From contig CAKREY010000002.1 of NCBI GenBank assembly GCA_934318045.1, positions 186,001 through 250,000 of the forward strand: a stretch of DNA of 64,000 bases. The letters are read 5' to 3'. This DNA is from Coprococcus_C sp934318045 (GTDB lineage Bacteria > Bacillota > Clostridia > Lachnospirales > Lachnospiraceae). Both the position numbers and the translations under genes were made by a program. Every line of letters starts with the position of its first letter. The stretch's first letter is position 1. A model generated the notes under the pieces. That model saw nothing but the letters and a program-made list of their open reading frames with translations. It was not told the origin of the DNA and did no database searches. Below, piece by piece: positions 16,207 through 26,328 of the stretch.

Positions 16207-19200
16207 TTACGTCAGATCAAACAAATGTGGAACTGCTTTTATTTTTATTCGCTGATATACTTTATTGCCCTTTGAATCAGTTGCTTCTATGACAATATAT
16301 GTATATTCATTATTATATGGTGCGAAATAACTTGGCAAAGCCTTCAACGCTGTTGCAGCAACTTTCGTTTCCTTTCCATTCTCATCAGTATAAATTTCCA
16401 TAATCTGATGATTATCAGAACCATATAATTTCTCTAACTTTGGATTGTATCGGAATACATGTTTATTCTGACCCTTGGTAACCTGATCTGAGCCCCAGTC
16501 AGCAACCAAAATATGGTCTTTGTTTTTAACATAAGCATTCGAAGTATTTCCATTCTTATAATCCAAATCATAGAAAATCTTTACATTTGTCAAAGTAGTG
16601 TCCGAATCTGTCTGAACCTTAAAGTTAAACTCTGGATAGTCCTCATTCTCTTTCACTTTCATAACATATCCATTGTTGCCATCCGGCTTAATAATTGAAT
16701 TATTTTCCTGCGTTTCCGTCGGATCATAATCAAATACTTTAATCGTTGGCTGCGCAACGCTTAGACGAACAGAATTACACATGATGTTGATGAACAAATA
16801 ACGCTCATCATTGTTGTTCTTGTGGATACCTAGGATATCTCCGTGTCCGGCACCGCAATAGAACACATTCTTGTAAGAGTACAGGAAATAATTATCCATT
16901 GCATCTCTCGGTGAAGCTGCATACATAGATGAACCTTTAGGAGCACTGTCGCCGCCTGCAAGTGAATACCATACTGTCATATCATCATCTTCGAGATCCA
17001 CAGCATACGACTGTCCATGTGTAGGACCGATATAAAGTTCAGATGCAATCGTAAATGGGAACGTAGTTACCAACCCCATATTGTTACGACTTGCTTTGTT
17101 TGTACCATATCTACCATCTGAGAATGATTCCGTATCAAACTTTGCATCCTGAATATGAACCGTCTGATCCGAATAACTTAACTGACCATACTTGTATGGC
17201 ATTGCATAATTAGCATTATTATTATTATCTCCCAAATTAAAGCTATCCGTATAAGCTACGTCTGTCAAATAACCGCCTGCATTAATATGAACATCCTGTT
17301 TCCAAGATTTATACCGCGATTCATCTGTCTTAGATTTGTTCGAAAGATTCGTCATAAAATACTTATCTTTACTATAACCATTTTTTGTTACATACTTTAC
17401 ATAGTTTGGTTCATCGGTTGCAATCTTTGGATTGGAATTGTTCGTCTTTATATTATTATCTGTCTTCTCCGCTTCCGCTTCCGTTGTTGTCTGCATATGA
17501 TATCGATCCATACCAAAATATGACCGAAGTCGGGCTGTAAGCTTCGAAGCTCCTACATCTGTATATGGTGTCAATGTATCATGGAACAATACAACCTGGT
17601 GTCCATCTTTGACGTACGTTTCCAAATCATCCAGTGCAATTTCTGAATCTATATCTTTTTTATTAAAGCTCTCCGAAGGACCAAATAATACAGAACTATA
17701 ACAAGCGGATATCCAATCTGTTCCGGCTGCATAGCGCGTAAAACGTTTATATTTTTCCTTATACTCAAGTTCTTTATCCGTTTCCTTGTAGTAATCAGAA
17801 ATGATTTTGTTAATATCCTGACCTGCAGCTAAATAAGAAGATGAAATATTTTCCCTCATCATCCTGCGCCCTGCTAATGCATACAGATCAAAATAATATT
17901 CTGACTTCTTGATATCCTGTAATTCCTTAACAGTCACGTTTCCCGCCAGAGGACCCTTTCCAGCCTGTACACCGGCAATCAACGCATCAATCGCGTCTTC
18001 AACCGCTTCCTTCTTTTCGGCAATTCCATCCACAAAACTCTTGTCTGTGTAAGCGAGATAATTGGTATTTGCCAGGTCTGAATAATCGCATTTTTTCTTT
18101 GCAACATACACTGCATTAAGAGCATCTGCGTCTAGTTCACCGATCAGTTTGCTCTTCAGAATATTGATAATCTCTGTCTGCGAGAGCTTAGATGCTTTTT
18201 CCTGAATCTCCGCATCTGTCATTCCAGGATTATCTGCTTTCACTCTGGCAACAATATCCTGTTTGTCCTGTGCTTTTTGTGCAGTAGTATGACTTTCAAG
18301 CTGTGCCTTTAATATCTCATTTTTCGTAGCTTCATAATCAGCATACAGTGCAGAATCAGCAGACGCATCCTTTGCAATCTCAACACGTTTTAGCTGATCA
18401 CCTATAACTGTATCCGTCACATTTCCTGAGTCATCAACAACATGAGTAAATGCATCACGTACCTGTTGAGACATCTTTCCAAGTTCACTGCTCCGAATGA
18501 TATCAATATCAAAATCATACCAAGCACTTGCCTCATCAGCAAGATTAGAATAAAAATCATCTACACCTGTATACTGCTCTAGTTTTAAATTGCTATCATA
18601 CGCCACAACGCCAAATTTATGTTGGTGTTTTCCTAAGTAAATATCATTTGTCAAGTATCCGGTTGGAGTATCCTTATATCCTTCATTATACTCTGTTACA
18701 ACACGATGTCTGTCTGCATCCTCGTTATAGTGCGGATTATAATTCAAAATATTTAAAGATCTCTGGCATACTGTACAGAAATACAAAGAATCATTTCCCA
18801 TCGATCCTTGACCATCATCCGGCATAATCTGTAAGACACTTACCTGTTGTTTCTTATTCTCGCTATTTTTGATGTAAGAAAATCCGGTCTGATTAACGGA
18901 AACACCGGTATCATCATCGACGACTTCCAGCATCCAATACAATGCGCCAAAGAATGAAGAAGCACACGTGTATTCCAGTGAACCGGTATTGCTTGAAATC
19001 ATTTTTTCTTTTTCACTGAATTTTCCGTTTCCATCATCATCAATATACAGATTTACTGTGTATTTACTGCTATTAGCAACATCGAACTTGAATTTCAATG
19101 TACGATCTGTCAGAATCGTATCTGAATCAAAGCGATTATAGGTTGCCGGCATATTTTTTATCATAAGCTTAGGTTTCTTCTTAGATGCATTATATACCTG

Positions 19201-21651
19201 CAAAAGCATTTCCTTGCTTCCAGTTACAGTTGTTTTTGGTGATGCTGTATCACTATCACTCTGAGAACCATTCTGGGATGCAAATACAGATACATATCCG
19301 GTTTCTGATCCACCAAGTGAATCATCTGCATATACATCTACCACTTTATCCTGCAGGAATCCAAACATAACCGATGATGCAGCATTTTTTGAGTCCGCTT
19401 CTGTTTTCTTTGCATCACATGCAGCAAGCACTTTATACATGTTTGAATCAGGATCGATTACATTCTGCGCATAGTTATTATCCCGTGCCATGATGTAATT
19501 TTTTGTGAGCTTATCACTGACGATAACCGGCATACCTTTATCGATATACTCTTTCAATGCCAAATAACGATTATATGTAATATCGTTACCATTCAGAGTG
19601 GTAAATGTATATTGTAAATTACCATCTTTACTTACCTGCGCAGTCAGTTTTGAACCTTTAAGATTCTGGTTGTCCGCTGCAGTTACATATACCAAATCTC
19701 CATTATGAGAATAAACTGTATAAAAAGGCATATCTTTGGCAGCTTCTTCCAAATTTAAAGAATTATTCCAATTATGACGTAAATACTGGTTTTCTAACGC
19801 TTTATACATTGTAGGATCATCTTTTATTGCAGATGTATTTCCACCGATATAAATCATATCATATGTGCCAAGAACCGCTGACTTATCTCCGGCAAACTCT
19901 TCTGTAGACATTTGCACTAGGTTAATCTTATTATATGGGATTCCCAATGCATCTGACAGCTTTGCTTTAGAAAGTTCCCATGCATAATACTCTGAATTTG
20001 CAGGCAACTGTTCCTTAGTTTTACCCTCATGCATGTTGGAAGGTTTTGTATAATAGCTACCTTTATAGAGATGCTGTGATATGTCCGGCTGCGACTCTGC
20101 GACAGTCAGATCAATTGGATAACATGGTTGTAATTCCAATACAGTAAACATAGAAGAACTACTACTGCTACCACCCATTCCCCGATATTTAGATTTATTA
20201 ATCAAATCTGCAACAACCTTTGCAGTTTTAGCGCTTGTTGTTGTGGTAATAATTCCAAATTCACTTCTACTGGTGACAAGAATATTATCATACTTTGCAA
20301 TCAGATCTGTGGAGGCAACCATAACCATAAGCTTCAAATAGTTTGTGCTACGCTGATTTTTGTCATCGATTGTCCCATTTGTCGAAGTAGAAGCTGTTCC
20401 CATCTTCGAACTATATACGATATGAATCTTTCCATACATAGCAGAAGCAAATTTCTTATACATATCCTGGGAAATTGCTAATGAATTACAACTATCCTCT
20501 ATAACAACCATGTCGTATTGGTCGAAATCTACAGTTGCTGCTTCATCCATAGTTACAACATCGTTTTCTATATAGGTTGGTCTTGCTTCCATACGATTAT
20601 TATAACCATTGATATACATAATAGAATCCGTAGCCAAAGAATAAATCGTCGCATTGGCTGGTTTGCTATATTCTGCAGATCCAGGTGTGGTATCCTCATT
20701 GGTGATTACTTCATAAAGAGGATTTGTAAATTCCGGATTCTTGTTATCACTCTTTTGTAATAACTGGTTTGTCCGTTCTGTCGAACCATCTGCACTTATT
20801 GTCAACACTTTTGCAAGATAAGTAGGATTTGGTGATGTTACTTTTCCGGTTTCGTCAAAAGCCGGCTGTGATTCATACACTGTATGCCATATACCATTTT
20901 GCATCTGTGTTTTACCATTGATACCCAGATACAAAGAATTAGAATGTCCTAAATACTGTTCCGCAGACACGCCATCTTTCCACTGGAATGCATAATAATA
21001 CTTTTCATTTGGTCCAAATACATTTTTTGCCAATTCATTCATTGACTTACTATCATTAGTGTCGATAGATGATGCATCCGGACTGTCAATAATCAATGGT
21101 TTAAAACTACCAACCGCATATTCATGTAAGATACTATACAGTTCTTCACAGATATCATTTTTTGTGTCAAACGCTTTTGCGCTATCATTACTGATATAAA
21201 TCAAATCAGCATTTGAAATATATTTTAATGCATCATCATATGTCATGGATGTATCACTCTTATAACTGAGCGTACCGTCAAATGCTTTATACTCGACACA
21301 ATCATCTGCCATTACATCTTCAATTGTCCTGTTTCCATCAATTACATAATCTTTAAACCCATTTGAACTAACAAAAGTTTCTAATGTAGATGGAACAGCT
21401 GAGGAGGTAATCTCTGCAATATGATATTTTTTGTCTGTATCCGGATCGATAGACTTTGAATTTTCAATTATATAATCGATAATTGTTTTTTCACTGACCG
21501 AACCAGATGCATCAGCTAAAAGCTCACTGTCATCCAGTAAATCGCCCTTGTCACCATCACCAGCAAAGGAGAACGATGCAATTGCAACGGCAATCGCTGC
21601 AACGAACATAACTACTAATGCTGATATAGTAATCTTCATTTTACGTTTCAT
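16207..21651 (-). CDS. Giant secreted/surface protein at the end of the type IV pilus locus (DUF5057-like)
   Basis: 1,814 residues with a basic N-terminus, one hydrophobic segment (about 8-30) and a likely signal-peptidase site near SFSFA-GDG. No cell-wall sorting motif or second membrane segment was seen. A pattern of hydrophobic strand ending in a polar turn recurs four times: ADLIYISND (about 147), YDMVVIEDS (about 380), YDMIYIGGN (about 597) and HQVVLFHDT (about 1350), suggesting tandem Rossmann-like or glutamine-amidotransferase-like folds. A CxxC (FCTVCQ) lies near residue 958. A charged helical stretch (about 1080-1290) is probably coiled coil. Length and taxon fit DUF5057, recalled rather than searched. 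ATG 21651 follows AAGGAGG and is 15 bp after the preceding pilin gene, so it is co-expressed with the pilus. It could be a pilus-associated adhesin or assembly partner. Confidence 0.7.
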   Translation of the reverse strand: MKRKMKITISALVVMFVAAIAVAIASFSFAGDGDKGDLLDDSELLADASGSVSEKTIIDYIIENSKSIDPDTDKKYHIAEITSSAVPSTLETFVSSNGFKDYVIDGNRTIEDVMADDCVEYKAFDGTLSYKSDTSMTYDDALKYISNADLIYISNDSAKAFDTKNDICEELYSILHEYAVGSFKPLIIDSPDASSIDTNDSKSMNELAKNVFGPNEKYYYAFQWKDGVSAEQYLGHSNSLYLGINGKTQMQNGIWHTVYESQPAFDETGKVTSPNPTYLAKVLTISADGSTERTNQLLQKSDNKNPEFTNPLYEVITNEDTTPGSAEYSKPANATIYSLATDSIMYINGYNNRMEARPTYIENDVVTMDEAATVDFDQYDMVVIEDSCNSLAISQDMYKKFASAMYGKIHIVYSSKMGTASTSTNGTIDDKNQRSTNYLKLMVMVASTDLIAKYDNILVTSRSEFGIITTTTSAKTAKVVADLINKSKYRGMGGSSSSSSMFTVLELQPCYPIDLTVAESQPDISQHLYKGSYYTKPSNMHEGKTKEQLPANSEYYAWELSKAKLSDALGIPYNKINLVQMSTEEFAGDKSAVLGTYDMIYIGGNTSAIKDDPTMYKALENQYLRHNWNNSLNLEEAAKDMPFYTVYSHNGDLVYVTAADNQNLKGSKLTAQVSKDGNLQYTFTTLNGNDITYNRYLALKEYIDKGMPVIVSDKLTKNYIMARDNNYAQNVIDPDSNMYKVLAACDAKKTEADSKNAASSVMFGFLQDKVVDVYADDSLGGSETGYVSVFASQNGSQSDSDTASPKTTVTGSKEMLLQVYNASKKKPKLMIKNMPATYNRFDSDTILTDRTLKFKFDVANSSKYTVNLYIDDDGNGKFSEKEKMISSNTGSLEYTCASSFFGALYWMLEVVDDDTGVSVNQTGFSYIKNSENKKQQVSVLQIMPDDGQGSMGNDSLYFCTVCQRSLNILNYNPHYNEDADRHRVVTEYNEGYKDTPTGYLTNDIYLGKHQHKFGVVAYDSNLKLEQYTGVDDFYSNLADEASAWYDFDIDIIRSSELGKMSQQVRDAFTHVVDDSGNVTDTVIGDQLKRVEIAKDASADSALYADYEATKNEILKAQLESHTTAQKAQDKQDIVARVKADNPGMTDAEIQEKASKLSQTEIINILKSKLIGELDADALNAVYVAKKKCDYSDLANTNYLAYTDKSFVDGIAEKKEAVEDAIDALIAGVQAGKGPLAGNVTVKELQDIKKSEYYFDLYALAGRRMMRENISSSYLAAGQDINKIISDYYKETDKELEYKEKYKRFTRYAAGTDWISACYSSVLFGPSESFNKKDIDSEIALDDLETYVKDGHQVVLFHDTLTPYTDVGASKLTARLRSYFGMDRYHMQTTTEAEAEKTDNNIKTNNSNPKIATDEPNYVKYVTKNGYSKDKYFMTNLSNKSKTDESRYKSWKQDVHINAGGYLTDVAYTDSFNLGDNNNNANYAMPYKYGQLSYSDQTVHIQDAKFDTESFSDGRYGTNKASRNNMGLVTTFPFTIASELYIGPTHGQSYAVDLEDDDMTVWYSLAGGDSAPKGSSMYAASPRDAMDNYFLYSYKNVFYCGAGHGDILGIHKNNNDERYLFINIMCNSVRLSVAQPTIKVFDYDPTETQENNSIIKPDGNNGYVMKVKENEDYPEFNFKVQTDSDTTLTNVKIFYDLDYKNGNTSNAYVKNKDHILVADWGSDQVTKGQNKHVFRYNPKLEKLYGSDNHQIMEIYTDENGKETKVAATALKALPSYFAPYNNEYTYIVIEATDSKGNKVYQRIKIKAVPHLFDLT

Positions 21652-21666
21652 GTTCCTTTTTCCTCC

Positions 21667-22581
21667 TTACCTTCTTGGTATTAACACATACGAATTTCTA
21701 GGATTGATACGTCCCACCGTCGTATATGTCATGTTTGCCTGATTGTAATACAGGTCGATGCCGATTGTACCATCCTGGCCGTTGATTGTAGCTACACATC
21801 CAGGAACTCCCACGCTCACTGCTCCTGCTTTTCCTTCATTATAAGAGAAGTACTTATTATAAAGATGAGCACGCATTGAGTCTGGATCTGACTCATTGTA
21901 TTTATCATCGAGTTTTGTCATATAAGCATATTTTCTACCATAATACATCTTGTTCCCATCGAACAGAAACTGTGTAACCAGTGTATCATTTATGCTATAG
22001 ACTTTCTTTCCATTTTGTTCTGCACAATCAACCACTGTTGCAGCACCGGTCAGAGAATTTGTAATCGTCTGTGTTGACGATGAACTCGGATTTCCTCCGG
22101 GTACCTGATTCATATCCAAAGGCACCGAACTTTCAATCCGCATATACGTTACATAAATCATTGTATCAGGATTTACATTCTTATACAAAACAATATCTGA
22201 CTTTGCAACCGTACCAGAGATTCCAAATGCAGATGGCGTTTTGACAAGATCATCCGCAGTTGCCTGATCCTTAACATAATAATGTTTTGTCAAAGTTGCG
22301 GATGTTGGTTCTCCAACATCCCCAAACTTGATTTCTTTGTCATCAGACGCTGTATAACCTTCGATCACAATCTCTGACGCCTGCATGATAGAGTCTGTAA
22401 TCAGACTGTAAGTTTCCTGTGCCTGTGTCTGCATCTTTACGTCTACACGTGTTTTCTTGGAGTTCATCACACTTGACCCCATAAAGGATGAAACAGCTAA
22501 CATCAAAAATGCAAGTACCGCAAGTGCAATGATCAATTCAATCAGGGAGAATCCGCGATTATCCCGTTTCATTTTCTTCAT
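21667..22581 (-). CDS. Type IV prepilin-like protein (PilW/GspJ-like minor pilin)
   Basis: About 304 residues from ATG 22581 (GGGGAGGCGTGAGA upstream). The short basic leader MKKMKRDNRG ends at the prepilin peptidase site G/FSLIE, with Glu at +5, followed by the 20-residue hydrophobic helix. The C-terminal domain is beta-rich and contains RINPRNSYVLIPRR at the very end. The size and the context of several large minor pilins point to a PilW/GspJ-type role in the pilus tip or in priming assembly. The start lies 14 bp after the previous stop. Confidence 0.85.
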   Translation of the reverse strand: MKKMKRDNRGFSLIELIIALAVLAFLMLAVSSFMGSSVMNSKKTRVDVKMQTQAQETYSLITDSIMQASEIVIEGYTASDDKEIKFGDVGEPTSATLTKHYYVKDQATADDLVKTPSAFGISGTVAKSDIVLYKNVNPDTMIYVTYMRIESSVPLDMNQVPGGNPSSSSTQTITNSLTGAATVVDCAEQNGKKVYSINDTLVTQFLFDGNKMYYGRKYAYMTKLDDKYNESDPDSMRAHLYNKYFSYNEGKAGAVSVGVPGCVATINGQDGTIGIDLYYNQANMTYTTVGRINPRNSYVLIPRR

Positions 22582-22594
22582 TCTCACGCCTCCC

Positions 22595-23179
22595 CTAATT
22601 TGATGTGTGGCTGCCATTTTTGTTCAGCACCACAGTGTTTAGTAACTCATTTTTATTGTTACGATAGAAGTTATAAGATCCATCGCCATAGATGCAACAA
22701 CCCTGACGGTCATAGATGATATAGACCGGCTTATCTGATAGATCGGTTATCTCCCGTTCCGTCTTTGAAGCATCTGTATAAGTTACCTTTACATATGCGG
22801 AAAAGCTTTCGCCATTTCCACCGCTTCCATTTTCTGCATCTACAAACACATAGCTTGTCGCTTTGCTCATATCAAGATTATTTCCTTTGTAATAACCTTT
22901 CTTGACATAATATTTCGTTCCCTTTTTATAGACAGCTAATGCAAATCTATAATCCGGTTGTTCTGTATCTGCAACTACACACATCTTACCTTTTGTATTC
23001 TGTTGCAGATCAGACAAAGCCCCTTCAAATGTAGTAGCTGCTTCCCTCGCCTTGGCATTGTGGATGACCGTGATTGTAATCATCGCTGCTCCGGTCATAA
23101 TCACAACAATCGCCATAACAATAATCAGCTCTATGAGTGAGTAGCCTTTGTTTTCTTTCATAAATCTTCTCTTCTCCAT
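22595..23179 (-). CDS. Type IV prepilin-like protein (GspH/I-like minor pilin)
   Basis: A 194-residue protein with leader MEKRRFMKENKG, cleavage site G/YSLIE (Tyr at +1, Glu at +5) and hydrophobic helix LIIVMAIVVIMTGAAMITITV. A globular C-terminal domain has a two-cysteine YDRQGCCIYGDGSYNFYR segment. ATG 23179 has GAGGTGG upstream; the in-frame ATG seven codons later is an alternative. Size suits a GspH/GspI-type minor pilin. Confidence 0.83.
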   Translation of the reverse strand: MEKRRFMKENKGYSLIELIIVMAIVVIMTGAAMITITVIHNAKAREAATTFEGALSDLQQNTKGKMCVVADTEQPDYRFALAVYKKGTKYYVKKGYYKGNNLDMSKATSYVFVDAENGSGGNGESFSAYVKVTYTDASKTEREITDLSDKPVYIIYDRQGCCIYGDGSYNFYRNNKNELLNTVVLNKNGSHTSN

Positions 23180-23190
23180 AGGCCACCTCT

Positions 23191-26100
23191 CTATTCTACG
23201 TTCTTCATCCAGTTTGCAAAGCTTACTACATCAGTGTAATCAATTCTGTCAATTGATTTTGCTTCAGATGCATCCGAAGAAGTTGCCTCATCTTCATTAG
23301 GCTCATATCCACGGAACAAATTCAGAATAAACTTTGAATTTGCATCGCCATTCAACAGACACTCGCGAAGAATTGCTCTACAGATCTCTGCGGAAGCAGC
23401 AAGTGTTTTTACATTTCCTGCCACGTAAACTTTACCACCTGCAATGATCATTCCTTCAAAATCTGTCACACCATTATCAGCTGTCGTATCAAAATAGACA
23501 TCGCCCTTTGTGATAACGATACCACGGACTTCACCCTTGTCTTCTTTTCTGGCCTTTACAGTGACATCATTATTGCTCACCCAGACTGAGTATCCGGAGG
23601 CAAGATTCAGCACGCTCTCTCCCTTGTCGGAACCTGTGATATTTGGTGTAATGTTTGTTTTATCTGTAATCAATGACATATCCAGGAACTTATTGATCGG
23701 AGTTATACTTGCATCACCCAGATTTTCATCATTCACAACAGCTTTTATATAATCCTTTTCCTGCTTATTGTTCGCACGAATAATCGGATCTAAAGATTCG
23801 CTTGTATTATAATGACCCAGATTCCACTTCATGAAATCATATTCCATCTCCAGGTGGTTCGATAACTGGTATGCTTCTGTGTATTGTGTTTCTTTTCCCT
23901 GGGCATCCACAGAACCAATCCACTTGTTTCCTGCGTTCATGTCCTTTAATCCGTCTGTAGTCAAAAGCTTTGTAATGACACTCGTATCATCTTTTCTTTC
24001 AATACTAAATGTCGTATCCGATTTTGCAGTAATAGCACCACTCGAATAGATGCTGACATTCGGATCATTGGAATCAGGAAGTATCAGATTACCTGCTTCA
24101 AAATCTTCATAATCACCGATATCCACAAGATATTCAGCAATGACACTATCCTGAACCGTCTTTTTGTTTGTTGCTTTCAGATAAGCTCTGTGCTTTTCTA
24201 ATTCTGCATCATAATCTGTAATAAATCCGGCTGCAAAATACTGGGCAGATGGGAATTCATTTATCCATGTATTATATTCCTTATCTGTTATATTGTTTGC
24301 ATTGTATTCCGCGCTTATGTGAAGCTTTTCCTGATTATATGCTGTCTTGAAATCATAATAATAGTATTTCTTGCCAGAAACTTCCTGTAAAACACAAGGT
24401 ACATCGCCATTAAAACTTGAAAAATACTTTTCAAACAAGTCACTACCCTTTAACGCCGGTGGCAATGTAGCAAGATAATATCCCTTTGATGTACCATCTT
24501 TATTTTTTGCAAGTGTTGGAATACCTTCACTTGTAACCGGAATATACGCCTGCTGATTACTCTTGATAGAAATACTCTCACCCATCTGATAATCGCGGAT
24601 TGTTGTTGTCTTATTGGCATCTGTCCGTTCGGTGCTTGGTGTCTCCGGATTATAATCCTTTGGATGATAGGTATACGTATCTTTTACCGTCTTTACAATC
24701 TGATCGGTTTTTCCGTCACTTTCCCTGATTGTTCCATCTACCGAATTCACATCCTTAGAAAGTTCGATATAAGTACGTCCTGCAAGGAAAAGCGTCTTTG
24801 TCTGCGCAAGGTTTAATGTTGAATTCTCACCATTTACGATAATTGCACTACTGTTGTAATGTCCACGGTTTTCCGTTGTTGTCTTATTATCTGTACCTTT
24901 AACTTCAATCTGGAAGTTTTCTGCATTGACAACCGGCGTAAACTTACGCTCATCTTTTTCTGTACTGTCACCATAGCCAAAATAGCTTCCTGCAATCTGG
25001 AGATTTGATCCTTTTGCATTTACTTCTGTATCATCTTTTACATACATATTGGCTTTGATAATTGCATCGGCGCCTTTGTATTCCGTAGATGTTTTTCCGG
25101 CATCATCCGTAACCGTCTTCACCGTACTATAACCATCTAACACTACATTGTCTGTCCAAACTTCCGATGCCGCTGTCTGTGTTCCATTCTTTCCATATAC
25201 AGAAAGGGATCCCTTGTCCATGACTGCAAGTGTACCCGGAACAATAATCGTATCTGCCATAATGGAAACCTGCGAGCCATTTACATAGAAGCCGGAATAT
25301 TTACTCTTGATCGATTCTCCATCATAGTAATCATTTTTTCCTGCGACTTCGTTCTTCCCGGTCTGCGTTGCATACTTATTATAGTATGAAAAATCCGGAG
25401 AAGTCTTTTCCACTTTTGCATTTTTTGATGTTACGCTGCCATGTGTGTAAACTTTTGCAAGATCCGATTTTTTACCATCGTCACCTTCAACTTCATATTC
25501 ACCGGTTGAAAGCTTCTTGTCTGCATCTTTTACAGACGCATCCCAGGTGCTTTCGTTATATTGCTTATTATAGTAATCCGCCGCTGCATACACATTTCCT
25601 GCAATCGTAAGAGGAATGGTCGGCTGATCTACTTCGACACCCATATCCGCAACCAGTGAATATTTGAAGATATTTGGATCGTTATTATCTACAGAATCAA
25701 ATAATACTTTAAAATCCGGATCACCAACTACAATATCCGTTGTAATGCTCTGTGTATACACGCCATTTGCAGAAGAACGATCATACTCCTGTGTCCGGAT
25801 GAGTGTAATGTTCTTGATGATCTTACCAACCTTGTTGTTATCACCATCGAGCAAGTCAACGACCTGCACTCTGCTCGCATCAAGCTTTACTGTATCATTT
25901 GTAATGTAAGACGCAAGTTTTTTTGAAAGATCTGCTGCGCTGACCTTGAAGAACGGATTTTTCTCCAGACAGTGATAAAACTCTTTTGTGAACATCTTCT
26001 GAGCCTGATCCTGTGTCTTGGTTACATAACGTCCTTTTCCAAGGTCATACTCAACCATATTCTCAACTGTATATACATATGCATCCTGTAAATCCTGTAT

Positions 26101-26328
26101 CGTCTGTGTACCTACTCCGGCATAGATTTCATTTAATGCCTGCTCCACATAATAGAAGTTATCACGTGAATTCAATTCTGATAATTTCAACCGGTATGAC
26201 TGTATTGCTGCAGCAAGCAGCGCACCTACGATAATACCGATAAAAGCAACGGAAACGACTACCATAACCAGACTGGAGCCGGCATTGCTTTTTAGTTTTT
26301 TCAAAAATTTTCTAAGTTTTTCTTTCAA
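23191..26328 (-). CDS. Very large PilX/GspK-like minor pilin
   Basis: 1,045 residues with a basic leader, then NAG/SSLVMVVVSVAFIGIIVGALLAAA. The cleavage-site Gly and hydrophobic helix are present, but the usual Glu at +5 is Met, as in GspK/PilX-type tip pseudopilins that lack E5. The rest is rich in short hydrophobic beta-strand repeats (ITIAGNVYAAAD, VSIMADTIIVPGTLAVM, LNLAQTKTLFLAGRTYIEL, GGKVYVAGNVKTLAASAEI), suggesting a beta-solenoid. Known PilX/GspK proteins have about 200-330 residues, so this is three to five times longer. TTG 26328 directly follows the upstream stop codon, and the AAAGGGGG site lies within that gene's end, so translation is coupled. Confidence 0.75.
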   Translation of the reverse strand: MKEKLRKFLKKLKSNAGSSLVMVVVSVAFIGIIVGALLAAAIQSYRLKLSELNSRDNFYYVEQALNEIYAGVGTQTIQDLQDAYVYTVENMVEYDLGKGRYVTKTQDQAQKMFTKEFYHCLEKNPFFKVSAADLSKKLASYITNDTVKLDASRVQVVDLLDGDNNKVGKIIKNITLIRTQEYDRSSANGVYTQSITTDIVVGDPDFKVLFDSVDNNDPNIFKYSLVADMGVEVDQPTIPLTIAGNVYAAADYYNKQYNESTWDASVKDADKKLSTGEYEVEGDDGKKSDLAKVYTHGSVTSKNAKVEKTSPDFSYYNKYATQTGKNEVAGKNDYYDGESIKSKYSGFYVNGSQVSIMADTIIVPGTLAVMDKGSLSVYGKNGTQTAASEVWTDNVVLDGYSTVKTVTDDAGKTSTEYKGADAIIKANMYVKDDTEVNAKGSNLQIAGSYFGYGDSTEKDERKFTPVVNAENFQIEVKGTDNKTTTENRGHYNSSAIIVNGENSTLNLAQTKTLFLAGRTYIELSKDVNSVDGTIRESDGKTDQIVKTVKDTYTYHPKDYNPETPSTERTDANKTTTIRDYQMGESISIKSNQQAYIPVTSEGIPTLAKNKDGTSKGYYLATLPPALKGSDLFEKYFSSFNGDVPCVLQEVSGKKYYYYDFKTAYNQEKLHISAEYNANNITDKEYNTWINEFPSAQYFAAGFITDYDAELEKHRAYLKATNKKTVQDSVIAEYLVDIGDYEDFEAGNLILPDSNDPNVSIYSSGAITAKSDTTFSIERKDDTSVITKLLTTDGLKDMNAGNKWIGSVDAQGKETQYTEAYQLSNHLEMEYDFMKWNLGHYNTSESLDPIIRANNKQEKDYIKAVVNDENLGDASITPINKFLDMSLITDKTNITPNITGSDKGESVLNLASGYSVWVSNNDVTVKARKEDKGEVRGIVITKGDVYFDTTADNGVTDFEGMIIAGGKVYVAGNVKTLAASAEICRAILRECLLNGDANSKFILNLFRGYEPNEDEATSSDASEAKSIDRIDYTDVVSFANWMKNVE

